Assembly (NCBI GenBank): GCA_934747325.1
Contig: CAKVGW010000065.1
Span: 1 to 8,852 of the forward strand
Direction: 5' to 3'
Source of the DNA: an uncultured Candidatus Melainabacteria bacterium
GTDB lineage: Bacteria; Cyanobacteriota; Vampirovibrionia; Gastranaerophilales; Gastranaerophilaceae
DNA: 8,852 nucleotides
In this document: positions 1 to 5,248 of the stretch, in pieces
Layout of the letters: every line of letters starts with the position of its first letter
Position numbering within the stretch: the stretch's first letter is position 1
Notes under the pieces: model-generated
What the model was told of the DNA's origin: nothing
The model's input: only the letters and a program-made list of their open reading frames with translations
Database searches by the model: none
Translations under genes and position numbers: made by a program

Positions 1-90
1 AAACATTTCAATAACTTGCTTCAAGATATACTTATCAAGCAATTTCATGTTTTTTAATTGATAAAATAAATTTTTAAAAAAATCTTTCAT
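1..90 (-). CDS. LptF/LptG-family permease, N-terminus only (cut by window edge)
   Basis: Reading leftward from an ATG at 90 gives 30 codons with no stop. The reading contains MKLLDKYILKQVIEMF, the characteristic opening of the LptF/LptG (YjgP/YjgQ) permeases, which form the inner-membrane part of the ABC exporter that pulls lipopolysaccharide from the membrane. The family motif begins at the second in-frame ATG (48), so the true start may be 48, with a leader of about 50 nt, rather than 90. Neither ATG has a clear Shine-Dalgarno sequence. The gene runs divergently from the reductase gene at 199. The call rests on a short N-terminus, so LptF cannot be told from LptG, but the motif is distinctive. 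It implies an outer membrane. Confidence 0.65.
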   Translation of the reverse strand, partial: MKDFFKNLFYQLKNMKLLDKYILKQVIEMF

Positions 91-103
91 AAGCTCAAAT
101 TTG

Positions 104-132
104 ATTATAGCAAAAAAATATATATTAGTAAA
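104..132 (-). promoter_or_regulatory. Promoter for the leftward LptF/LptG gene
   Basis: On the minus strand TTTACT (132-127) is followed, after exactly 17 nt, by a consensus TATAAT (109-104). Transcription would start near 97. That is only about 7 nt before the ATG at 90 and about 50 nt before the alternative ATG at 48. The boxes are a good sigma-70-type match, but the background is very AT-rich. Confidence 0.55.
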
Positions 133-145
133 AAAAATATATATT
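112..145. repeat. Two identical 15-bp direct repeats, 19-bp period
   Basis: AAAAAAATATATATT occurs at 112-126 and again at 131-145. The second copy runs into the -35 box of the rightward promoter, and the unit boundary overlaps the -35 of the leftward promoter. The repeats could act as an UP-like or curved A-tract element between the divergent promoters. They could also be simple low-complexity slippage in AT-rich DNA. Confidence 0.5.
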
Positions 146-172
146 GAGCGTACAAGATATTTGTGATATGAT
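144..172 (+). promoter_or_regulatory. Promoter of the reductase-purA gene run
   Basis: TTGAGC (144-149) and TATGAT (167-172) are separated by 17 nt, a good sigma-70-type pair. Transcription would start near 179, leaving a leader of about 20 nt that contains GAGGAG (184-189), nine bases before the ATG at 199. The -10 lies wholly inside a perfect palindrome at 162-178, so a repressor could block this promoter. Confidence 0.6.
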
Positions 173-178
173 ATCACA
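162..178. promoter_or_regulatory. Perfect 17-bp palindrome over the -10 (putative operator)
   Basis: TGTGATAT-G-ATATCACA is a perfect inverted repeat with 8-bp arms around one central base, and it covers the -10 box of the rightward promoter. The outer TGTGA/TCACA half-sites resemble those of CRP/FNR-family and Rex regulators. The spacing between them is 7 nt, however, not the 6 nt (CRP) or 8 nt (Rex) that those families use. The regulator is therefore unknown. Its position suggests repression of the redox gene downstream. Confidence 0.5.
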
Positions 179-198
179 GTAAAGAGGAGCTTAAGAAT

Positions 199-1035
199 AT
201 GGGTTACAAAATATTATCAAAAAAAGAGCTTTGCCCAAATCAATTTGAAATCATTGTTGACGCACCTTATGTTGTTAGAAACGCAAAGGCCGGTCAATTT
301 ATTATATTTAGAGCAGAAGAGGATGGAGAGAGAGTTCCTCTTACAATTGCTGACGTGAATAAAGAAACAGGAGCTTTGACTCTTGTATTTATGGCAGTCG
401 GTTATTCTACAAAAAAACTGGCGACTCTTGAAGTTGGTGATGAACTAGTAGATATAGTAGGGCCTCTTGGTCAACCGACTCATATAAAAAAATATGGAAC
501 TGTTGTTTGTTTAGCCGGCGGTTATGGTGCTGCACCTTGTTACTTAATTGCAAAAGCTTTTAAAGAAGCGGGTAATAAGGTTTACATGATTATGGGCGCA
601 AGAACAAAAGATTTAATTTTTTGGCAAGACAAAATGAAAGATGCTTGCACAGAATTATTTATTACAACCGATGACGGAACGTTAGGCGAAAAAGGCTTTG
701 TAACACAAGTTTTGGAACGCATAATTAACAGTGAAAAAGTTGATTATGCAATTGCAGTCGGTCCAATGCCAATGATGAGAGCCGTTGCAAACATGACTCG
801 CGACAAAGGAATTTATACGGAAGCAAGTATGAACCCGATTATGGTTGATGGAACAGGCATGTGCGGAGCTTGCAGAGTAACTGTCGGCGGAGAAACTAAG
901 TTTGCTTGTGTTGATGGTCCGGATTTTGATGCTCACAAAATTGATTTTGATGAAGTTATCAATAGAACTAAAATTTATAAAGACCAAGAACGTAAGCGTT
1001 CAGAAAATTGTAATTTATTAAAAATGGCTAAATAA
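199..1035 (+). CDS. NfnA/PyrK-type FAD and [2Fe-2S] reductase subunit
   Basis: This 278-residue protein is a member of the sulfide/dihydroorotate dehydrogenase-like FAD/NAD-binding family (ferredoxin-NADP reductase subunit alpha, NfnA/SudB). It has a flavodoxin-reductase fold with the FAD-binding RVPLTIAD (45-52), a nucleotide-binding glycine loop AGGYGAAP (106-113) and VGPMPMMRAV (187-196). A C-terminal cluster-binding segment, VDGTGMCGACRV followed by FACVDGP, supplies Asp217, Cys222, Cys225 and Cys237. Asp plus three Cys fits the [2Fe-2S] ligand set described for NfnA. Length is normal. The start is set by GAGGAG nine bases upstream. In many genomes this subunit is followed by the GltD-like NfnB partner, which is absent here; a four-Cys protein and purA follow instead. 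The likely role is electron transfer between NAD(P)H and ferredoxin or another partner. PyrK is less likely because the sequence matches the NfnA C-terminal pattern through VDGPDFDAHKIDFDE. Confidence 0.88.
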   Translation: MGYKILSKKELCPNQFEIIVDAPYVVRNAKAGQFIIFRAEEDGERVPLTIADVNKETGALTLVFMAVGYSTKKLATLEVGDELVDIVGPLGQPTHIKKYGTVVCLAGGYGAAPCYLIAKAFKEAGNKVYMIMGARTKDLIFWQDKMKDACTELFITTDDGTLGEKGFVTQVLERIINSEKVDYAIAVGPMPMMRAVANMTRDKGIYTEASMNPIMVDGTGMCGACRVTVGGETKFACVDGPDFDAHKIDFDEVINRTKIYKDQERKRSENCNLLKMAK

Positions 1036-1049
1036 TATAGGAGATAGAA

Positions 1050-1259
1050 ATGGCACCTCGTGATCAAGAAAAATCAATACCTTTATGCCCTCTTATGAGC
1101 GTTGGCTCACAAGTTGAAATTGTTTGTATGCAAGAGAATTGCGCATGGTATTTGAAGAACTATAAAATTTGCTCTGTTTACATGATGGCGCATAATTCTA
1201 TGCTTGATGTTCAAGCTAAGCAAGCTAAAGCAAGACAAGCGCAACAAAATAATGGTTAA
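1050..1259 (+). CDS. Small four-cysteine protein, possible metal binder
   Basis: A 69-residue protein begins 14 nt after the reductase stop, with TAGGAGA (1038-1045) as its ribosome site. Its core is CPLMS (Cys13), then Cys26, then Cys31 in CAWYLKNYKIC (Cys41). It ends in a polar, Gln/Ala/Lys-rich tail (55-69). The CPLMS...C-x4-CAWY...C pattern resembles small uncharacterised proteins I recall from anaerobic bacteria, and four spaced cysteines would suit one zinc ion or an iron-sulfur centre. No signal peptide or membrane segment is visible. It lies in the same transcription unit as the redox subunit, so a link to electron transfer is possible but unproven. Function unknown. Confidence 0.75.
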   Translation: MAPRDQEKSIPLCPLMSVGSQVEIVCMQENCAWYLKNYKICSVYMMAHNSMLDVQAKQAKARQAQQNNG

Positions 1260-1268
1260 CACTAAAAA

Positions 1269-1305
1269 CTCCCTCACCCTATGGGAGAGGGAATGGGTAA
1301 GGGAG
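1269..1305. repeat. C-rich palindromic intergenic repeat, copy 1
   Basis: CTCCCTCACCC (1269-1279) pairs with GGGTAAGGGAG (1295-1305) with one mismatch, enclosing a GGGAGAGGGAA core. This G/C-rich block stands out from the AT-rich background. It resembles the dispersed CCCTCACCC...GGGAGAGGGAA palindromic elements found in many bacterial genomes. Related sequence occurs at 5895-5934 and 7593-7608. It sits in the 85-bp gap before purA. Confidence 0.65.
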
Positions 1306-1326
1306 CGAAATAGATTACGCTCCTTT
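1299..1326 (+). terminator. Weak hairpin with short T run before purA (possible attenuator)
   Basis: AAGGGAGCG (1299-1307) pairs with CGCTCCTTT (1318-1326), with one G-U pair, across a 10-nt loop. A run of four T's at 1324-1327 follows. The 5' arm reuses bases that also pair in the C-rich repeat hairpin (1295-1305), so the two stems exclude each other. This could give partial termination or attenuation ahead of purA. The T run is short, and it could simply be repeat-derived. Confidence 0.3.
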
Positions 1327-1344
1327 TGAAGTTGGAGATAAAAT

Positions 1345-2619
1345 ATGAATAACACTGTTGTAATTGGCGCACAATGGGGAGATGAAGGCAAAGCTAAAAT
1401 TACGGATTTGCTTGCACAAAAAGCTGATTTAATTATTCGTTATCAAGGCGGTTGTAATGCAGGACACACTGTTGTCACAAACGGAAAAACATACAAATTT
1501 CATCTTATACCTTCTGGAATTTTATATGACAAAGCCATTTGTTTTATTGGCGCAGGAACGGTTATTCATCCTGAATCCTTTAAAAAAGAAATGGAAGAAT
1601 TAAAAGCTGAAGGCGTTAACTTTAAAAATCTTAAGATATCACCTTTAGCATCAATTACAATGCCATACCATATTGAAATTGACGGTTATTGTGAATCAAC
1701 AGCAGGCAAAGGTAAAATAGGAACTACAAAAAAAGGCATCGGACCTACTTATACCGACAAAATGGCAAGAATCGGTTTAAAAATTCAAGATTTGTATTCT
1801 TATGAAGCACTGAGCGAAAAATTGGACATGATTCTTCCAATAAAAAATAAAATGCTTAAAAATGTTTACGGATTAGAAGAATACACAAAAGACTGCATAA
1901 TGTCATTATGCGAAACTTATGCTAAATTATTCAAACCGTTTGTTGCTTTTGACTGGCAAGATATGCTTAACAGATATAAAGATAAAACCGTTCTTTTTGA
2001 AGGCGCACAAGGTGTTATGCTTGATATAGACTACGGCACTTATCCTTTTGTAACAAGTTCAAACCCTATTGGTGGTGGCGCTGCAACAGGAAGCGGTTAC
2101 GGACCTTCTATGATAGATGATGTTGTAGGTGTTTCAAAAGCTTATGTGACTAGAGTCGGCGAAGGCCCTTTTGTTAGTGAACTTACGGATGAAATAGGCA
2201 AAAAGATTCAAGATATCGGGCATGAATTCGGTGTTACAACAGGACGTCCGAGAAGATGCGGCTGGTTTGATTCAGTTATTATGAAATACGCAGTGCTTGT
2301 TGGCGGAATTACAAAAGTTGCATTAACAAAGATTGATGTATTTGATACTTTTGATGAAATTAAAATTTGTACTGCTTACAAAGATTGCAGAAATGATAAA
2401 GTTTACACTTCATATCCGACTGATGTATTTATTCATAAATACTTAGAACCTATTTATGAAACCATGCCGGGATGGAAAACTTCATTAAGCGACATAAGAA
2501 AATATGAAGATTTGCCTGAAAACGCAAAAAAATACATCGCCAAGGTGGAAGATTTAATCGGTGCACCAATTGGTATAATTAGTGTAGGGCCTGATAGAGA
2601 ACAAACTATTTTTGTATAA
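1345..2619 (+). CDS. purA: Adenylosuccinate synthetase
   Basis: This 424-residue cytosolic enzyme catalyses the GTP-driven joining of IMP and aspartate to adenylosuccinate, the first committed step to AMP. Visible motifs are the N-terminal QWGDEGKAK loop with catalytic Asp13 and Lys16, NAGHT with His41, and IGTTKKGIGPTY (125-136) at the IMP site. FEGAQG (218-223) and VTSSN (236-240) follow. VTTGRPRRCGW (297-307) is the aspartate/IMP arginine loop, and TKID (328-331) is the guanine-binding motif. Length is normal. A GGAG at 1334-1337 sits seven bases before the ATG. One oddity is that position 17 of the P-loop-like signature is Ala where the family signature has Gly (QWGDEGKGK). The gene follows the small Cys protein after an 85-bp gap containing a repeat, so it may be cotranscribed from the promoter at 144-172. 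Confidence 0.97.
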   Translation: MNNTVVIGAQWGDEGKAKITDLLAQKADLIIRYQGGCNAGHTVVTNGKTYKFHLIPSGILYDKAICFIGAGTVIHPESFKKEMEELKAEGVNFKNLKISPLASITMPYHIEIDGYCESTAGKGKIGTTKKGIGPTYTDKMARIGLKIQDLYSYEALSEKLDMILPIKNKMLKNVYGLEEYTKDCIMSLCETYAKLFKPFVAFDWQDMLNRYKDKTVLFEGAQGVMLDIDYGTYPFVTSSNPIGGGAATGSGYGPSMIDDVVGVSKAYVTRVGEGPFVSELTDEIGKKIQDIGHEFGVTTGRPRRCGWFDSVIMKYAVLVGGITKVALTKIDVFDTFDEIKICTAYKDCRNDKVYTSYPTDVFIHKYLEPIYETMPGWKTSLSDIRKYEDLPENAKKYIAKVEDLIGAPIGIISVGPDREQTIFV

Positions 2620-2642
2620 TAACAAAATAAAAGGTGGTTAAT

Positions 2643-3515
2643 GTGCTTAAAAAACTTTTAAATTGCAAATTCCATCTAAGATTTGTTATAAATCCATACA
2701 TCAGATATATGGCTGATAATTTAGGTTCATATTCAGGTGTTAATGAGCTGAAACGCGAAAATCCGCTTATTGTTTCTTTGACTTCCTATGAAGAACGTTT
2801 TGATGATTTGGTAATTTCTATTTATTCACTTCTTAATCAATCTATAAAACCTGATAGGATCATTTTATGGTTGAGCGACAATTTGTGTTTAAATGATTTA
2901 CCATATGACATCACAAGGTTTATAAAAAATGGACTTGAAATAAGGTTTGTAAAAGACATTGGTTCGTATACAAAAGCAATCTATGCCTTTAAAGAATTTT
3001 CAAATTCAATAATTGTAACGGCGGATGACGATATTTATTACCCTAAAGATTGGCTTTCAAAACTTTATTATTCATTCATTGCAAATCCAAAAGATATCAG
3101 TGTTCACCGCGCACACAGAATTAGATTTGAAGATAAAAAAATTGCACCATATGAGACTTGGACAAAGCATGTTGAAGAAGAGAGTGCAAGGTTTGACAAT
3201 TTTTTAACAGGTGTAGGTGGAGTTTTGTATCCTCCAAATTGTTTTTCTAATGAAGTTTTACGTAAAGACATATTTCTGACAAAATCTCCTTATGCGGATG
3301 ATGTTTGGTTTTGGGTTATGGCATTAGTACATAATAGAAAAATTAGAGTTGTAAAAAATCATAATTCCTACATTTATTGCACGGATATTTTCAGACAAAT
3401 TATACAAAACAAGCGCACACTTTATAAAATTAATTCAAAAGGGCAAAATGACAAACAACTTGAAGAATTGTTAAAACTATATGGGCAAAATGTATATTCA
3501 AAATTGTTTACTTAA
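2643..3515 (+). CDS. Glycosyltransferase with TADDD and ADDVWFW motifs (GT-A-like)
   Basis: Beginning at 2643 the gene codes for 290 residues. I chose GTG at 2643 because AAGGTGG (2631-2637) sits five bases before it. An upstream in-frame GTG at 2634 overlaps that ribosome site, and the ATG at 2641 is out of frame. VSLTSYEERF (44-53) and SLLNQSIKPDRIILWLS (62-78) resemble the GT2-like nucleotide-sugar fold. TADDDIYYP (126-134) is the expected metal/UDP-sugar Asp motif. TGVGGVLYPP (189-198), ADDVWFW (218-224) and QNDKQ (268-272) are strongly conserved in this glycosyltransferase type. There is no signal peptide or obvious transmembrane helix, so it is probably a cytosolic or membrane-associated enzyme making a surface glycan. 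It starts 23 bp after purA and its end overlaps the convergent GT2 gene by 8 bp. Donor and acceptor are unknown. Confidence 0.85.
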   Translation: MLKKLLNCKFHLRFVINPYIRYMADNLGSYSGVNELKRENPLIVSLTSYEERFDDLVISIYSLLNQSIKPDRIILWLSDNLCLNDLPYDITRFIKNGLEIRFVKDIGSYTKAIYAFKEFSNSIIVTADDDIYYPKDWLSKLYYSFIANPKDISVHRAHRIRFEDKKIAPYETWTKHVEEESARFDNFLTGVGGVLYPPNCFSNEVLRKDIFLTKSPYADDVWFWVMALVHNRKIRVVKNHNSYIYCTDIFRQIIQNKRTLYKINSKGQNDKQLEELLKLYGQNVYSKLFT

Positions 3516-4368
3516 ACTTTTTTTCAAAAATATAGCGATGATTTAATAAATTTAATTTTATTGATTTTTTATCTAATTTTAAATAAATCAATCTTGCTCG
3601 CATATAATTCATTATTAAAAACGGCTTAATAAAATTATTTTTATTTTTGATTGTACAGGCATAAATACTTACATTAAATAAATATTTCTTTAACCAACTA
3701 TGTTTATCTCTATTAATATAGCTATCGTTATGAATTCTCCAAAAAGTCAATTTTTTATTTATATAATAAACTTTATAACAAGCAAGTTGCGCCCATAAAT
3801 AATAATCAAGCGCAGATTTACAAAGCGGATTAAAATCGCATTGTTCTAACAGTTCTTTATTTGTCATAACAACGGAAAAAGTTGGGATAATATTTATTTT
3901 AGGTAATATTTTTGCAAAATTTTCTATAAAACAGCTTTCTTTTAGGTTCACTATAAATTTATTTAAATCATCGAAATGTTTTTGAAATTGTGCTGCACGC
4001 TCTTTATCTCCAAACAGTTCTAAATCAGAAAAAATTATATCGGCATCACTTGATATCGCTTTAACTTTTTCTTCTAATGCATTGGGGAAAAATTTATCAT
4101 CGCTTTCTAAAAATGCTATCCAATCAGACGTTGAATATTGAATACCTTTTCTAACCGTTTTAGCAAGGCCTAGATTTTTTTCGTTGATATAAAGCTTTAT
4201 TCTATTATCACTCAGGTATCTTTTTATAACTTCAACAGAATTATCTGTAGAGCCATCGTCAACAATAATCAACTCCCAATCTTTGTAAGTTTGATTAAGC
4301 ACACTCTCAATAGCTTCACCAATTATTGATGCGTAATTATAACTAGCCATAACAATAGAAATCTTCAT
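3508..4368 (-). CDS. Family 2 glycosyltransferase
   Basis: A 286-residue GT-A fold enzyme. Its N-terminus SIVMASYNYASIIGEAIESVLNQTYKDWELIIVDDGSTD is the classic GT2 opening (longest piece here is cited by feature: VMASYN at 6-11, NQT at 25-27, VDDGSTD at 36-42). It is followed by NEKNLGLAK (62-70) and the metal-binding ESDD (88-91). The C-terminal third is Lys-, Asn- and Tyr-rich and basic, as in membrane-associated transferases, but has no clear helix to anchor it. Length is usual for soluble GT2 enzymes. It is transcribed opposite to its neighbours. Its 3' end overlaps the preceding glycosyltransferase, and its 5' end is 43 bp from the divergent GT2 gene. No Shine-Dalgarno sequence lies close to the ATG; a TAAAAT box ends seven bases upstream, suggesting a leaderless mRNA. 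The sugar specificity is not readable. Confidence 0.88.
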   Translation of the reverse strand: MKISIVMASYNYASIIGEAIESVLNQTYKDWELIIVDDGSTDNSVEVIKRYLSDNRIKLYINEKNLGLAKTVRKGIQYSTSDWIAFLESDDKFFPNALEEKVKAISSDADIIFSDLELFGDKERAAQFQKHFDDLNKFIVNLKESCFIENFAKILPKINIIPTFSVVMTNKELLEQCDFNPLCKSALDYYLWAQLACYKVYYINKKLTFWRIHNDSYINRDKHSWLKKYLFNVSIYACTIKNKNNFIKPFLIMNYMRARLIYLKLDKKSIKLNLLNHRYIFEKKFK

Positions 4369-4374
4369 TACTAA

Positions 4375-4405
4375 ATTTTACCTGAAAATAAGTTTAAGGT
4401 AAAAT
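4375..4405. promoter_or_regulatory. Mirror-symmetric bidirectional promoter of the divergent GT2 genes
   Basis: The perfect inverted repeat ATTTTACCT (4375-4383) / AGGTAAAAT (4397-4405) encodes the same promoter on both strands. On plus, TTTACC (4377-4382), 17 nt and TAAAAT (4400-4405) are followed by six bases and then ATG at 4412. On minus, TTTACC (4403-4398), 17 nt and TAAAAT (4380-4375) are followed by six bases and then ATG at 4368. Each -35 overlaps the opposing -10, so RNA polymerase could occupy only one direction at a time. Transcription would start at or beside the initiation codons. A regulator-binding palindrome is an alternative reading. Confidence 0.55.
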
Positions 4406-4411
4406 AGTTTT

Positions 4412-5248
4412 ATGAAATTAAGCGTTATAACTTTAACTTACAATAAACTAAAATATACAAAAAAATATATTAATAGTTTGGTTAAATACACAAAAGATTT
4501 TGAATTAATAATTGTTGATAACGGTTCTACCGATGGAACAAGAGAGTATTTAAAATCTTTAGATAATATAAAATTGATTTTAAATGATGAAAATGTCGGA
4601 TTTTCAAAAGGTAATAATCAGGGATTAGAAATAGCAGAAGGTGAATACATTGCCTTTTTAAATAATGACATTTTACTTTATCCAAATTGGTTTGAAGAGT
4701 GCGAAAAAGTCTTCATTAAAGAAAATGCCGGTTTTGTTGGTCCAAGGCATATAAATCCGCATTATGATAATGCAAACGAAAACAATTACATCCAATTTTT
4801 TAAAAAGAATTTTAATTATAAGAAAGAATACGAAAAGAATTTTGATGAATGTGTTTTTTCTTGCGCGGTCACAAAACGTGAAGTAATAAATAAAATCGGG
4901 AATTTTGATGAAAATTATACACCCGCTTTTTTTGAAGATAATGATTTTAAATATAGAGCAGTTCTTGCTGGATTTGGAATTTATGTAATAAACACTGCTT
5001 GCTTTTTTCATTTTGGTTCAATAACATCAAGGGATTGCGATTCAAATTTAGAAAAAAACAGGAATTATTATTATTCAAAATATCCTTTTGCGGAATATTT
5101 GTCAGTCATTGGACGCGATAGAGATATTTATAAACGTATTGCAGAAGATATGAATAAATTCCCTATGAATGTTGCATATTCAGTTTTTATAATTATTAGA
5201 AAAACCAAAAACCGATTGAGAAAAATTTTTAAAGGAACAAAAAATTGA
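4412..5248 (+). CDS. Family 2 glycosyltransferase (rhamnosyltransferase-like)
   Basis: A 278-residue GT2 enzyme of the WbbL/rhamnosyltransferase-like type. It has the opening VITLTYNKLKYTKKYINSL, VDNGSTDGT (35-43), NVGFSKGNNQG (61-71) and FLNNDI (82-87, with NND as the metal/nucleotide motif). GNFDENY and FFEDNDFKYR (173-182) form the acceptor-side catalytic base region. HFGS (200-203) follows. The basic C-terminus ([15 protein letters not shown]) may touch the membrane. It probably adds one sugar to a lipid-linked surface glycan; rhamnose is a guess that fits the neighbouring RgpF-type gene. The ATG lies six bases after a TAAAAT -10 box. An AAGGT at 4396-4400 is 11 bases away, too far to be a convincing ribosome site. 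Its TGA overlaps the TTG start of the next gene. Confidence 0.88.
   Translation: MKLSVITLTYNKLKYTKKYINSLVKYTKDFELIIVDNGSTDGTREYLKSLDNIKLILNDENVGFSKGNNQGLEIAEGEYIAFLNNDILLYPNWFEECEKVFIKENAGFVGPRHINPHYDNANENNYIQFFKKNFNYKKEYEKNFDECVFSCAVTKREVINKIGNFDENYTPAFFEDNDFKYRAVLAGFGIYVINTACFFHFGSITSRDCDSNLEKNRNYYYSKYPFAEYLSVIGRDRDIYKRIAEDMNKFPMNVAYSVFIIIRKTKNRLRKIFKGTKN

Noticed and set aside
162..178. A canonical CRP or Rex site
   Set aside because: Half-sites look similar, but the 7-nt spacing fits neither regulator, so only an unnamed operator is claimed.
682..987. 101-codon leftward frame opposite the reductase gene
   Set aside because: It is fully antisense to a convincing family member, has a His/Ser-rich composition typical of shadow frames, and has no ribosome site.
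1260..1344. A purine riboswitch before purA
   Set aside because: The 85-bp gap is mostly repeat sequence and shows no conserved purine-aptamer three-way junction that I can recognise.
1107..1391. 94-codon leftward frame across the Cys protein, C-rich repeat and purA start
   Set aside because: It runs through a repeat and two genes with good ribosome sites on the other strand, and no motif is visible.
2634..2642. GTG at 2634 as the start of the DDD-motif glycosyltransferase
   Set aside because: It overlaps the AAGGTGG ribosome site that is correctly spaced for GTG 2643; the upstream choice has no site of its own.
4673..5011. 112-codon leftward frame opposite the second GT2 gene
   Set aside because: Antisense shadow of a gene with clear motifs. 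Its Ile/Phe/Lys-rich sequence reflects AT content only.
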